Source: Camelimonas abortus (GTDB lineage: Bacteria > Pseudomonadota > Alphaproteobacteria > Rhizobiales > Beijerinckiaceae). From it: DNA of 64,000 nucleotides. The DNA is taken from NCBI RefSeq assembly GCF_042647165.1, contig NZ_JBHRUV010000030.1; one strand, written 5' to 3'. Both the position numbers and the translations under genes were made by a program. Below are positions 8,234 to 16,301 of the stretch, piece by piece. Position 1 is the stretch's first letter. Every line of letters starts with the position of its first letter. Under the pieces are notes generated by a model. It was not told the DNA's origin. It did no database searches and saw only the letters and a list, made by a program, of their open reading frames with translations.

Positions 8234-8856
8234 TTGAGGGCCGCGAGGCCCCGGTCCAGTCCCTCCAGCGTCACCGGCACGCCGATGCCTTCCTCCGGCG
8301 TCTGGAACACCACGAAGGTGGCGACCTTGCCCTCCTTCAGCCGGCTGGTGAGACTGTCGTCCATCACCACCTCGGCGACGCAGCCGGTGGGCAGGCAGCG
8401 CACGAAGCCGGCGCGGCCGATGTCGGTCTGGTCGATTTTCAGGCCAAGGCCGGCCGGCAGCAACACGCCGAGCGGGGCCAGCACGCGCAACAGGCGGCCC
8501 TTGCCGTCGGCGGTGTCAAGAATAATGACCAGCAGCGTCACGTTGGGCCGGTCGGCGGCGGCGACGTTCTGCACCAGGGCGCAATGTTCGGCGGCGGCGC
8601 CGGCGGGCTTCTCGCAGCGCAACTGCCAGTCGTTGAAGGTTTCGCGCACCACGCCCTGGGCGTCGGCGCCCCCGGGGGCGAGCGTCGCCGCCGTCGCGAA
8701 AGCAGCGGCCGTGATGGCGCGCGCCGCGCGCCGAAGCTGATTCCATGCCGGCGCGACACGGCTGGCGCCGTACCGCCCCGACGTTGCACGGCTGGAGCCG
8801 TGCTGCCCCGAAGATGCACGGCTGGAGCCGCGCTGCGCGACGAAGGCGTCCGTCAT
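8230..8856 (-). CDS. invasion-associated locus B (IalB) family exported protein
   Basis: The mature domain has the IalB family layout: DWQLRCEKP near the start, a second Cys in HCALVQ, then LLPAGLGLKID, and the pair FVRCLPTGCVAEVVMDD, with four conserved cysteines in total. IalB proteins are periplasmic or outer-membrane associated in alphaproteobacteria and some affect host-cell entry; a role here is unknown. I take the ATG at 8856 (MTDAF). The signal peptide (hydrophobic AITAAAFATAATLA) begins only about 45 residues in, because a three-copy 30-bp repeat encodes a Gly/Ser/Arg stretch ahead of it. No other start codon exists between the repeat and the signal peptide. It is followed by a coupled exported-protein gene. 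Confidence 0.85.
   Translation of the reverse strand: MTDAFVAQRGSSRASSGQHGSSRATSGRYGASRVAPAWNQLRRAARAITAAAFATAATLAPGGADAQGVVRETFNDWQLRCEKPAGAAAEHCALVQNVAAADRPNVTLLVIILDTADGKGRLLRVLAPLGVLLPAGLGLKIDQTDIGRAGFVRCLPTGCVAEVVMDDSLTSRLKEGKVATFVVFQTPEEGIGVPVTLEGLDRGLAALK
8761..8850 (-). repeat. three 30-bp tandem units with an internal palindrome, in the 5' coding part of the IalB-like gene
   Basis: The units are 8761-8790, 8791-8820 and 8821-8850; the first two are close copies and the third diverges after about 16 bases. Each carries a 16-base inverted repeat, perfect at 8787-8802 (CACGGCTGGAGCCGTG). In the protein they encode GSSRASSGQH, GSSRATSGRY and a degenerate copy. The period is a multiple of three, so copy changes keep the frame. 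Confidence 0.85.
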
Positions 8857-9208
8857 CCTGAACCTCTGCTGTGCGCCCCGGTCCGGCGGCCGCCGCATTT
8901 TCGCCCGTTTTCAGGGCGGCGGGTCGCCGCATCCGTTTGGGCCATCTGGTTAAGTCCCTGTCAAGAAAAACGCCGCGGCGCGGCCGGATCAGGGCGAAAA
9001 CCGTTGCCGGGAGCCTCTCTGGAACTATTCTTGTGCACAAATGCCGCATACCGGGACGGGGGCCGAACATTGCGCCCTCCGCCACATTGTGGTCTTTCAC
9101 AGGCAACGTGGCAGGCTTGTGGCGCAGGCCCGTGCGCGAGCATGTCCTGACGCAGCGCCGCGTCACAAGAAAAATTTGCCTAGCGAGTACGGGAGCTCCG
9201 ATTCTCTG
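8857..9208. other. divergent intergenic region between the IalB-like gene and ctaC
   Basis: No gene is seen in these 352 bases. It must hold the promoters of two divergent units. A minus-strand TTGACA (8964-8959) points toward the IalB-like gene but has no clear -10 box at the right distance. On the plus strand I see no convincing promoter; GGGAG at 9191-9195 is the likely ribosome site for ctaC. Confidence 0.5.
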
Positions 9209-10057
9209 ATGCTAATGAAAACGTTGCCCCTCAGGCTTGTGGCGGCAAGCGGCGTTCTGGCCGCCGCGACAGGCAATGTAATGGCTGGCGAGGGTCAGCC
9301 CACCCCGTGGGAGATGGGCCTTCAGACGCCGGTGACGCCCATCGCCCACGCGATGCACTCGTTCCACGACCTGCTGCTGGCGATCATCACCTGCATCGTG
9401 CTGCTGGTGCTGGCGCTGATGTTCTGGGTGGTCTTCCGCTTCCGCGAGAAGCGCAACCCGAACCCCTCGCGCACCAGCCACAACACGCTGGTCGAGGTCA
9501 TCTGGACCATCATCCCCGTGCTGATCCTGGTGGTGATCGCCGTTCCCTCGTTCCGTCTGCTCAAGGACCAGCTGACGCTGCCGCAGGCCGACGTGGTGAT
9601 CAAGGCGACCGGCCACCAGTGGTACTGGTCGTATGAGTATCCCGAGGATCAGGGCGGTTTCTCGTTCGACAGCAACATGGCGCAGGACAAGGAGCCGCGC
9701 CTGCTGGCCGTCGACAACGAGGTGGTGCTCCCCGTCAACAAGACCATCCGCGTCCAGGTCACGGCTTCGGACGTCATCCACGCCTTCGCCGTGCCGTCCT
9801 TCGGCGTGAAGATCGACGCCATCCCCGGCCGCCTGAACGAGACCTGGTTCCGCGCCGAGAAGGAAGGCGTGTTCTATGGCCAGTGCTCGCTGATCTGCGG
9901 CCAGAACCATGCGTTCATGCCGGTCGCGATCCGCATCGTGAGCGAGGACGCCTACAAGAAGTGGCTGCAGGAAGCGAAGGCGAAGTTCGCCTCCAACAGC
10001 GGCGCGCGTCTCGCCTCCGCCGCGGCTGACGCGCCGGCGGCCGCGGCGGTCCGCTGA
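9209..10057 (+). CDS. ctaC: cytochrome c oxidase subunit II
   Basis: Subunit II of the aa3-type oxidase takes electrons from cytochrome c through the binuclear CuA centre. The N-terminus has a signal peptide ending near NVMA-GEG. Two transmembrane helices follow (LLLAIITCIVLLVLALMFWVV and VIWTIIPVLILVVIAVPSF), with the GHQWYWSYEYP aromatic patch after them. CuA ligands lie in DVIHAFAVPSFG and in CSLICGQNHAFM (Cys, Cys, His and Met). There is no C-terminal cytochrome c domain, so this is the aa3 rather than the caa3 form. I choose the ATG at 9209; the ATG two codons later is equally possible. It opens the cox cluster. Confidence 0.97.
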   Translation: MLMKTLPLRLVAASGVLAAATGNVMAGEGQPTPWEMGLQTPVTPIAHAMHSFHDLLLAIITCIVLLVLALMFWVVFRFREKRNPNPSRTSHNTLVEVIWTIIPVLILVVIAVPSFRLLKDQLTLPQADVVIKATGHQWYWSYEYPEDQGGFSFDSNMAQDKEPRLLAVDNEVVLPVNKTIRVQVTASDVIHAFAVPSFGVKIDAIPGRLNETWFRAEKEGVFYGQCSLICGQNHAFMPVAIRIVSEDAYKKWLQEAKAKFASNSGARLASAAADAPAAAAVR

Positions 10058-10164
10058 TGACCATCCGTCCGCCGGCGGCCCCCGCCGGCGACGCCGTTAT
10101 TTCCTGACCGCAGGGACCGCGCCCCCGGCGCCCCCTGCAGGCGAACCGTATCAGGAGCTGAATT

Positions 10165-11784
10165 ATGGCTTCATCCACCACAGCGGGCCACGACGCCCAC
10201 GCAGACCATCCGAGGGGTCTGCGGCGCTGGCTGTTCTCGACCAACCACAAGGACATCGGCACGATGTACCTGTTCTCCGCCCTCATGGCGGGGATCATCG
10301 GCGGCTTCCTGTCGATTCTCATGCGCCTTGAGCTGCAGGAGCCGGGCCTGCAGTATTTCGCCAACGGTCAGGCCTTCAACGTGGTCGTCACCGGTCACGG
10401 CCTGATCATGGTGTTCTTCGTGGTCATGCCCGCGCTGATCGGCGGCTTCGGCAACTGGTTCATCCCGATCATGATCGGCGCGCCGGACATGGCCTTCCCG
10501 CGCCTGAACAACATTTCGCTGTGGCTGACCGTCGCCGCCTTCCTGCTGCTGGTGATCTCGCTGTTCGTCCCCGGCGCGCCCGGAAGCACCGGCTTCGGCG
10601 GCGGCTGGATGGCCTATCCGCCGCTGTCGACCAGCGGTCACCCGGGCCCGGCCGTTGACTTCGGCATCTTCGCCCTGCACGTGGCCGGCGCCTCGTCGAT
10701 CCTCGGCGCGATCAACTTCATCACCACCATCCTGAACATGCGCGCGCCGGGCATGACGCTGCACAAGATGCCGCTGTTCGCCTGGGGCATGCTGGTGACG
10801 GCGTTCCTGCTGCTGATCTCGCTGCCGGTGTTCGCCGGCGCGCTGACCATGCTGCTGACCGACCGCAACTTCGGCACCACCTTCTTCGACCCGGCCGGCG
10901 GCGGCGACCCGGTGCTCTACCAGCACCTGTTCTGGTTCTTCGGCCACCCCGAAGTGTACATCATGATCCTGCCGGCCTTCGGCGTGATCAGCCACATCAT
11001 CTCGACCTTCTCCCGCAAGCCGATCTTCGGCTACCTGGGCATGGCCTACGCCATGGTCGCGATCGGCGTGGTCGGCTTCATCGTCTGGGCCCACCACATG
11101 TACACGGTCGGCCTGTCGCTCGACACGCAGCGTTACTTCGTGTTCGCCACGATGGTCATCGCCGTGCCGACCGGCATCAAGGTGTTCTCGTGGATCGCCA
11201 CCATGTGGGGCGGCTCCATCCGCATGACCGCCCCGATGCTGTGGGCCGTGGGCTTCGTCGGCCTGTTCACCATCGGCGGCGTCACCGGCGTGGTGCTGGC
11301 CAACGCCGGCATCGACCGCGCCCTGCACAACACCTATTACGTGATCGCCCACTTCCACTACGTGCTGTCGCTGGGCGCGGTGTTCGCCATCTTCGCGGCC
11401 TGGTACTACTGGTTCCCGAAGATGTTCGGCTACATCGTGCCGGACTGGATCGGCAAGCTGCACTTCTGGGTGGCCTTCATCGGCGCGAACGTCCTGTTCT
11501 TCCCGATGCACTTCCTGGGCCTCGCCGGCATGCCGCGCCACTATGTGGACTATCCGGACGCCTACGCCGGCTGGCACAAGATCTCGTCCTACGGCTCCTA
11601 CATCTTCGCCTTCAGCCTGCTGATCTTCTTCTACGGCGTGTTCGTCGCGATGCGCCGCAAGGAACGGGCCGCGAACGATCCGTGGGGCATGGGCTCGCCG
11701 ACCCTGGAGTGGACGCTGTCCTCGCCGCCTCCGTTCCACCAGTTCGAGAAGCTGCCGCGCATCACCGGCTCGGACAGCCACTGA
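10165..11784 (+). CDS. ctaD: cytochrome c oxidase subunit I
   Basis: This 539-residue protein is the catalytic subunit with heme a and the heme a3-CuB oxygen-reduction site. The N-terminus STNHKDIGTMY is near universal. HPEVYIMILPAFG gives the CuB His and the cross-linked Tyr, and the HHMYTVG segment the paired CuB histidines. The heme ligands fall in IAHFHYVLSLG. The glutamate of the D proton channel is supported by the GHPEV context and the long hydrophobic helices. It has a good Shine-Dalgarno (AGGAGCTG) and lies 107 bases after ctaC. Length and motifs are those of A-type heme-copper oxidases. Confidence 0.98.
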   Translation: MASSTTAGHDAHADHPRGLRRWLFSTNHKDIGTMYLFSALMAGIIGGFLSILMRLELQEPGLQYFANGQAFNVVVTGHGLIMVFFVVMPALIGGFGNWFIPIMIGAPDMAFPRLNNISLWLTVAAFLLLVISLFVPGAPGSTGFGGGWMAYPPLSTSGHPGPAVDFGIFALHVAGASSILGAINFITTILNMRAPGMTLHKMPLFAWGMLVTAFLLLISLPVFAGALTMLLTDRNFGTTFFDPAGGGDPVLYQHLFWFFGHPEVYIMILPAFGVISHIISTFSRKPIFGYLGMAYAMVAIGVVGFIVWAHHMYTVGLSLDTQRYFVFATMVIAVPTGIKVFSWIATMWGGSIRMTAPMLWAVGFVGLFTIGGVTGVVLANAGIDRALHNTYYVIAHFHYVLSLGAVFAIFAAWYYWFPKMFGYIVPDWIGKLHFWVAFIGANVLFFPMHFLGLAGMPRHYVDYPDAYAGWHKISSYGSYIFAFSLLIFFYGVFVAMRRKERAANDPWGMGSPTLEWTLSSPPPFHQFEKLPRITGSDSH

Positions 11785-12134
11785 AGCTGCGGAACGCGAT
11801 GACGTGAACACGAGCCGCCGGCCCCCTGGGCCGGCGGCTTCGCTTTGAAATCCGCGGGCGGCGGGCCCCGTCCGACAAAACGCCACACTCTGCGCGCCCT
11901 CCGCCGCTATTGAGTTTACGCCCCGAGCGGCTAGAAGAACCCGGACCGGTTCTGAATCGCGCCGGGCCCTGGGCCGCCGCGTCTCCGCGCCCCGGCCCGG
12001 GACCGCGACAGCCGCGCCGGAACGCGCGCGTCCACGGACGCAGGCGTCCGGCCCGCCGCCTCCTGACGCCCGCCTGGCGCCAGGCGCGACCAGGCCCTCC
12101 GGCGAAGCCGGGCTCAGGTGAAAGACCACTCCGG
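11785..12134. other. gap between ctaD and ctaB
   Basis: The 350 bases hold a strong hairpin just after ctaD (11813-11839) and no recognisable gene. The reading frame of ctaB stays open through most of it but lacks a credible start or similarity. The rest shows nothing I can name. Confidence 0.6.
11813..11845 (+). terminator. hairpin terminator after ctaD
   Basis: A perfect 12-bp stem (AGCCGCCGGCCC with GGGCCGGCGGCT) encloses a 3-base loop and is followed by TCGCTTTG. The T-run is poor, so it may only attenuate transcription into ctaB or protect the ctaCD messenger. Confidence 0.6.
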
Positions 12135-13124
12135 ATGACCATGTACGGCGAGCGCCATCCCGCATCCCCCGACGGCAGCGCCGGCGCTGCGGATCCCACC
12201 GTCTACGCAGGCGCCCCGCGGGACTATTTCGAGCTGTTCAAGCCGCGGGTGATGTTCCTCGTGGTGTTCACCGCCCTTGTCGGCATGGTGGTGGCGAAGG
12301 GCTCGCTGCATCCGGTCATCGCCGCGGCGTCCCTCGGGCTGATCGCCCTCGGCGCCGGCGCCTCCGGCGCGCTCAACATGTGGTGGGACCAGGACATCGA
12401 CGCGCGCATGTCGCGCACGGCCCGGCGCCCGATTCCCGCAGGCGCGGTGCAGCCGGGCGAGGCGCTGGCCCTCGGCCTTGCGCTCTCCGTGGGTTCGGTG
12501 GCGTTCCTCGGCCTCATCGCCAACTGGTTCGCGGCCGCCTTCCTCGCCTTCACCATCTTCTTCTACGTCGTCATCTATTCGATGTGGCTGAAGCGCTGGA
12601 CGGCGCAGAACATCGTCATCGGCGGCGCGGCGGGCGCCTTCCCGCCCATGGTGGCGGAAGCCGCGGTCACCGGCCGGGTCACCTGGGACAGCTTCATCCT
12701 GTTCCTGATCATCTTCATGTGGACGCCGCCGCACTTCTGGGCGCTGGCGCTGAGCAAGGCCAGCGACTACGAACGCGCCGGAGTGCCGATGATGCCGAAC
12801 GTGGCCGGCCCTGACGCCACCCGCCGGCAGATCCTCGTCTACACGCTGCTGCTGGCGCCGGTGGGCGTCGCGCCCTTCTTCATGGGGCTCGGCGGCCTGG
12901 TCTATGCGGCGGTGTCGGTGATCTCTGGCCTCGCCATGATCGTGCTCGCCGTACAGGTGTACCGGCGCCGGGAGGGTGAGGCGGCCGCGCGCGCCGAGCA
13001 CGCCCTGTTCGGCTTCTCGATCCTGTACCTGTTCCTGCTGTTCGCCACACTGCTGGCCGAGCACGCCTTTGGCCTCGGCGCCGGTTTCGACATCGGCCCG
13101 CGCCTTGTTTCGGCGGTGATGTGA
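12135..13124 (+). CDS. ctaB: protoheme IX farnesyltransferase (heme O synthase)
   Basis: CtaB attaches farnesyl to protoheme to make heme O, the precursor of the heme A used by this oxidase. It is a UbiA-superfamily membrane protein with about nine helices. The two Asp-rich motifs are visible as NMWWDQDIDARMSRT and, in the second half, KASDYERAGVPMMP. FELFKPRVM near the N-terminus and MWTPPHFWALAL are hallmark segments. I use the ATG at 12135, with a second ATG two codons on; the upstream open frame has no family similarity. The 330 residues are the normal length. The next small gene starts one base after its stop. Confidence 0.96.
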   Translation: MTMYGERHPASPDGSAGAADPTVYAGAPRDYFELFKPRVMFLVVFTALVGMVVAKGSLHPVIAAASLGLIALGAGASGALNMWWDQDIDARMSRTARRPIPAGAVQPGEALALGLALSVGSVAFLGLIANWFAAAFLAFTIFFYVVIYSMWLKRWTAQNIVIGGAAGAFPPMVAEAAVTGRVTWDSFILFLIIFMWTPPHFWALALSKASDYERAGVPMMPNVAGPDATRRQILVYTLLLAPVGVAPFFMGLGGLVYAAVSVISGLAMIVLAVQVYRRREGEAAARAEHALFGFSILYLFLLFATLLAEHAFGLGAGFDIGPRLVSAVM

Positions 13125-13125
13125 G

Positions 13126-13296
13126 ATGGAAGACCACAAGCAGAAAATCGAATACGTCACGCTCACCCCGGAGCAGAAACGCCGGCGGTCGATGCGGAAC
13201 GTGGCCATCGCCGTCATCCTGGCCGCCTTTGTCGCAGTTCTTTACGTCGTGACCTATGTCAAGCTTGGGGTCAACGTGCTGAAGCGGCCGATGTGA
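13126..13296 (+). CDS. coxF: small single-helix protein in the cox cluster (CoxF-like)
   Basis: This 56-residue product has a charged N-terminal part (MEDHKQKIEYVTLTPEQKRRR) and one transmembrane helix (AVILAAFVAVLYVVTYV), ending in VLKRPM. Small genes at this point between ctaB and ctaG are found in Hyphomicrobiales and are often labelled CoxF; I rely on position and layout. The start lies one base after the ctaB stop, and ctaG follows 15 bases later, so it is tightly packed in the operon. It is likely an assembly or accessory factor in the inner membrane, with no proven function that I know of. Confidence 0.85.
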   Translation: MEDHKQKIEYVTLTPEQKRRRSMRNVAIAVILAAFVAVLYVVTYVKLGVNVLKRPM

Positions 13297-13311
13297 GCTG
13301 AGGGAGACGCC

Positions 13312-13944
13312 ATGTCCGACAGAACAGACGCGCGCGCCGGAGCGCCCCGACAGGCTGACGCCGACGCCCGCCGCCGGGCCGGCGCCCGCACCGCGCTGGC
13401 CTGCGTGGGCGTGGCGGCGCTGATGGTGGGCGCGTCCTTCGCCGCCGTGCCGCTGTACCGGCTGTTCTGCCAGACCACCGGCTTTGGCGGCACGCCCATG
13501 GTGGCCGCCGCCGGCTCCTCCGCGCAGGTGATCGACCGCGAGATCACGGTGCGCTTTGACGCCAACGTGGCGCCGGGCGTGGGCTGGACCTTCCGCCCCG
13601 ACCAGCCCAGCGTCAAAGTGAAGCTTGGCGAAACGAAGACCGTCTTTTACACCATCGCCAATCCCGGGGACAAACCGACCACGGGCGTGGCGACGTTCAA
13701 CGTGCAGCCGGACCTGGCGGGCCAGTTCTTCGTGAAGGTGCAGTGCTTCTGTTTCGAGGAGCAGACGCTGCAGCCGGGCGAGACGGTGCACGCCCCGGTT
13801 GTTTTTTATGTGGACCCGGACCTGCTGAAGCAGCCGGAAACGAAGAACCTGACGGACATCACCTTGTCGTACACGGTTTTTCGGTCAAAAAATGGCCGCC
13901 CTGTGGCCGTAGCCGCGCCCGGCGCGGACAAGAACAAACTGTGA
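13312..13944 (+). CDS. ctaG: cytochrome c oxidase assembly protein CtaG/Cox11
   Basis: CtaG delivers copper to the CuB site of subunit I. It has one N-terminal transmembrane helix (ACVGVAALMVGASFAAVPLY) followed by a periplasmic Ig-like domain. Family motifs are YRLFCQTTGFGG and the copper-binding KVQCFCFEEQTL with the C-x-C pair. VFYVDPDL comes later in the domain. The 210 residues match the family. It sits between the coxF-like gene and ctaE with short spacers and is part of the oxidase operon. Confidence 0.97.
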   Translation: MSDRTDARAGAPRQADADARRRAGARTALACVGVAALMVGASFAAVPLYRLFCQTTGFGGTPMVAAAGSSAQVIDREITVRFDANVAPGVGWTFRPDQPSVKVKLGETKTVFYTIANPGDKPTTGVATFNVQPDLAGQFFVKVQCFCFEEQTLQPGETVHAPVVFYVDPDLLKQPETKNLTDITLSYTVFRSKNGRPVAVAAPGADKNKL

Positions 13945-13986
13945 CGCAATCGAGAGACTCACGCCCCGAGGCAGGAGACTGAATCC

Positions 13987-14847
13987 ATGGCCCACGCGCA
14001 CGCGAAGCCCGAGCACGACTATCACCTTCTTGAGCCAAGCCCGTGGCCTATCCTTACCTCGGCCTCAGTTTTCGCGCTGGCCGTCGGCCTGGTCCTGAGC
14101 ATGAAGGGCATCGACGTGGCCGGGATGAAGCTCGGCCCGTACGTCCTTGGCGCCGCCATCATCGCCCTCATCTACTGCATGGCCTCGTGGTGGGCCGACG
14201 TGATCCGCGAGGCCGAGCACGAGGGGCACCACACCCGCGTCGTGCAGCTGCACCACCGCTACGGCATGCTGATGTTCATCGGCTCCGAGGTGATGTTCTT
14301 CGTGGCGTGGTTCTGGGCCTATTTTGACGCCGCGCTGTTCCCGGCGGAGGCCGTCCAGTTCACCCGCCTCGAGGTGACCGGCGGCCAGTGGCCGCCGAAG
14401 GGCATCGAGACGCTGGACCCCTGGCACCTGCCGCTGCTCAACACGCTGATCCTGCTCACCTCGGGCACCACCCTCACCTGGGCCCACCACGCCATGCTGG
14501 AGAATGACCGCGCGGGCGTGAAGCAGGGCCTGTGGCTCACCATCGCCCTCGGCGCGCTGTTCAGCCTGGTGCAGGCCTACGAATACACCCACGCCCACTT
14601 CGACTTCACCGGCAACATCTATGGCTCGACCTTCGTGATGGCCACGGGCTTCCACGGCTTCCACGTCATCGTCGGCGCCATCTTCCTGGCGGTGATCCTG
14701 GCCCGCGTGTACCGCAACCACTTCACGCCCCACCAGCATCTCGGCTTCGAGTTCGCCGCCTGGTACTGGCACTTCGTCGACGTGGTGTGGCTGTTCCTGT
14801 TCGTCTCCATCTACGTGTGGGGCTCGAACATCCGCTACTTCCACTGA
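13987..14847 (+). CDS. ctaE: cytochrome c oxidase subunit III
   Basis: Subunit III stabilises the oxidase core and has seven transmembrane helices; the sequence shows seven hydrophobic stretches. Family signatures include PSPWPILTS near the start, RYGMLMFIGSEVMFFVAWFW (20 residues), LNTLILLTSGTTLTWAHH, and the C-terminal WYWHFVDVVWLFLF. The 286 residues are full length. A rho-independent-type hairpin follows at 14907-14932, which probably ends the main cox transcript. Confidence 0.98.
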   Translation: MAHAHAKPEHDYHLLEPSPWPILTSASVFALAVGLVLSMKGIDVAGMKLGPYVLGAAIIALIYCMASWWADVIREAEHEGHHTRVVQLHHRYGMLMFIGSEVMFFVAWFWAYFDAALFPAEAVQFTRLEVTGGQWPPKGIETLDPWHLPLLNTLILLTSGTTLTWAHHAMLENDRAGVKQGLWLTIALGALFSLVQAYEYTHAHFDFTGNIYGSTFVMATGFHGFHVIVGAIFLAVILARVYRNHFTPHQHLGFEFAAWYWHFVDVVWLFLFVSIYVWGSNIRYFH

Positions 14848-14906
14848 CCGCCGCGCGGCGGGCGGGCGCGGCGCGCCCTCCCGTCCGGCGCGCCGGCCAC
14901 ACGTCC

Positions 14907-14932
14907 GGGGGCGGCTGCAACGCCGCCCCTTT
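14907..14932 (+). terminator. terminator after ctaE
   Basis: An 8-bp stem (GGGGCGGC with GCCGCCCC) and a 6-base loop are followed by TTT. It lies about 60 bases after the ctaE stop. Confidence 0.6.
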
Positions 14933-14957
14933 GTCATTCAGGCCTGTCATTCAGGCC
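14932..14957. repeat. perfect 13-bp tandem duplication
   Basis: TGTCATTCAGGCC occurs twice without a gap, at 14932-14944 and 14945-14957, just after the ctaE terminator. No function is apparent; replication slippage is the simplest cause. Confidence 0.9.
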
Positions 14958-15031
14958 CAGGTCCGCAGGCGCGGTTCGCCGGGCCCCGATCCGCGCGAAA
15001 CCACGACCGCCCCGAAGCCGGAGACCACCCC

Positions 15032-15445
15032 ATGCAGCACGACAGCAGCCGCTCCGCCTCCCGTCCCGCCCCGGCGCAGGAGCAGCACTGGCCGCCGCTG
15101 TCGCCGGCCGCCACCGGCCTGCGCTGCCGCTGCCCGCGCTGCGGCGAGGGCCGGCTGTTTCGCGGCTTCCTCACCCTCGCGCCGAAATGCGACGTCTGCG
15201 GCCTCGACTACGACTTCGCCGATTCCGGCGACGGTCCGGCGGTGTTCATCATGCTTGCGTGCGGCTTCATCGTCGTCGGCTTCGCCCTGTGGCTGGAGCT
15301 GAACTTCGAGCCGGGCGTGCTGCTGCACCTGCTCACCACCCTGCCGCTCGGAATCATTGTCTGCCTGGCGCCGCTGCGGCCGCTCAAGGGGCTGATGATC
15401 GCCCTGCAATACGCCAGCCGCGCCGGCGAGGGAGGGCCCCGGTGA
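15032..15445 (+). CDS. DUF983 zinc-ribbon membrane protein
   Basis: This 137-residue protein has two Cys pairs (CPRCGEG and CDVCGLDY) that form a likely zinc ribbon. Two transmembrane helices follow (FIMLACGFIVVGFALWL and LLHLLTTLPLGIIVCLAPL). DSGDGPAVFIM is the signature of DUF983. In alphaproteobacteria the gene is usually found next to ctaE and SURF1, as here, which suggests a part in oxidase biogenesis. Its stop overlaps the SURF1 start by one base (TGATG), so the two are translationally coupled. Confidence 0.93.
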   Translation: MQHDSSRSASRPAPAQEQHWPPLSPAATGLRCRCPRCGEGRLFRGFLTLAPKCDVCGLDYDFADSGDGPAVFIMLACGFIVVGFALWLELNFEPGVLLHLLTTLPLGIIVCLAPLRPLKGLMIALQYASRAGEGGPR

Positions 15446-16236
15446 TGACCGGACAGCCCCCCTCCCCTGCCGGCGACCGGCGCGCGCCGGGCGTGGCGTC
15501 ACTGGCCATTCTCACCGTCTGCGCCCTCGCGGCGCTGGCGACGCTGCTGTCGCTGGGAACATGGCAGATGCAGCGGCTGGCGTGGAAGGAAGGGCTGATC
15601 GCCCGCATCAGCGCCCGCGCCCACGGGCCGGCGGAGCCGCTGCCGCCGGAAAGCGCGTGGAAGACCTTCGACGCCGAGGCGGAGGAATACCGCCGCGTGC
15701 GCCTCTCCGGCCGCTACGACTTCGCCCGCCAGACCCTGGTGCACGCCAACGGTCCGGGCGCGGGCGGCGAGGTGCGCCCCGGCTATGTGGTGATCACGCC
15801 CATGACGCTGCCCGACGGCGCCGTCGTGCTGGTCAACCGCGGCTTCATCCCCATGGAGATGCGCGGCGCGCTGGCGCAGACCGACGCGCGCTCGCCGGCC
15901 GGGGCCACGGTGACCGGCCTGCTGCGCGCCAGCCAGAAACACGATCCGTTCGTGCCGGCCAACGATCCGGCGCGGGAGGAGTGGTTCACCCGCGACATCG
16001 GCGAGATCGCCGCCGCACGCGGGCTGCGGCGGGTCGCGCCTTTCATTGTTGATGCTGACGCCGCCCCCGGTTACAGGGAGGGGCCGCGCGGCGGCCTCAC
16101 GGTGCTCAGCTTCCCGAACCGGCATCTGGAGTACGCGATGACCTGGTTTGGGCTGGCGCTCGCGCTGGTCGCGGTTTACGTCGCCTGGGTCTGGCGCTGG
16201 GCGCGCAGCCGGCGGGAGAGCCGCGCCGCGCCCTGA
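15445..16236 (+). CDS. SURF1 family cytochrome oxidase biogenesis protein
   Basis: SURF1 proteins help insert heme a into subunit I. The 263-residue product has an N-terminal helix (LTVCALAALATLLSLGTWQ) with the family motif LGTWQMQRLAWK. A periplasmic domain follows with RVRLSGRYD, GYVVITPM and VLVNRGFIP, then a C-terminal helix after NRHLEYAMTWFGLA. This two-helix hairpin with a central domain is the standard SURF1 layout. The ATG at 15445 overlaps the DUF983 stop; a GTG one codon earlier is less likely. Confidence 0.95.
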   Translation: MTGQPPSPAGDRRAPGVASLAILTVCALAALATLLSLGTWQMQRLAWKEGLIARISARAHGPAEPLPPESAWKTFDAEAEEYRRVRLSGRYDFARQTLVHANGPGAGGEVRPGYVVITPMTLPDGAVVLVNRGFIPMEMRGALAQTDARSPAGATVTGLLRASQKHDPFVPANDPAREEWFTRDIGEIAAARGLRRVAPFIVDADAAPGYREGPRGGLTVLSFPNRHLEYAMTWFGLALALVAVYVAWVWRWARSRRESRAAP

Positions 16237-16301
16237 CGCCCGCGCCCGCGGCGGACGGAGGGCCGGCCAGGCCGGCCGCTGGAGTTTCTTCGGAGGCAAC
16301 C

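Noticed and set aside
10171..12165. Long minus-strand open frame opposite ctaD
   Set aside because: It mirrors the ctaD codons, is Arg/His/Asp-rich and has no family features. ctaD on the other strand is certain.
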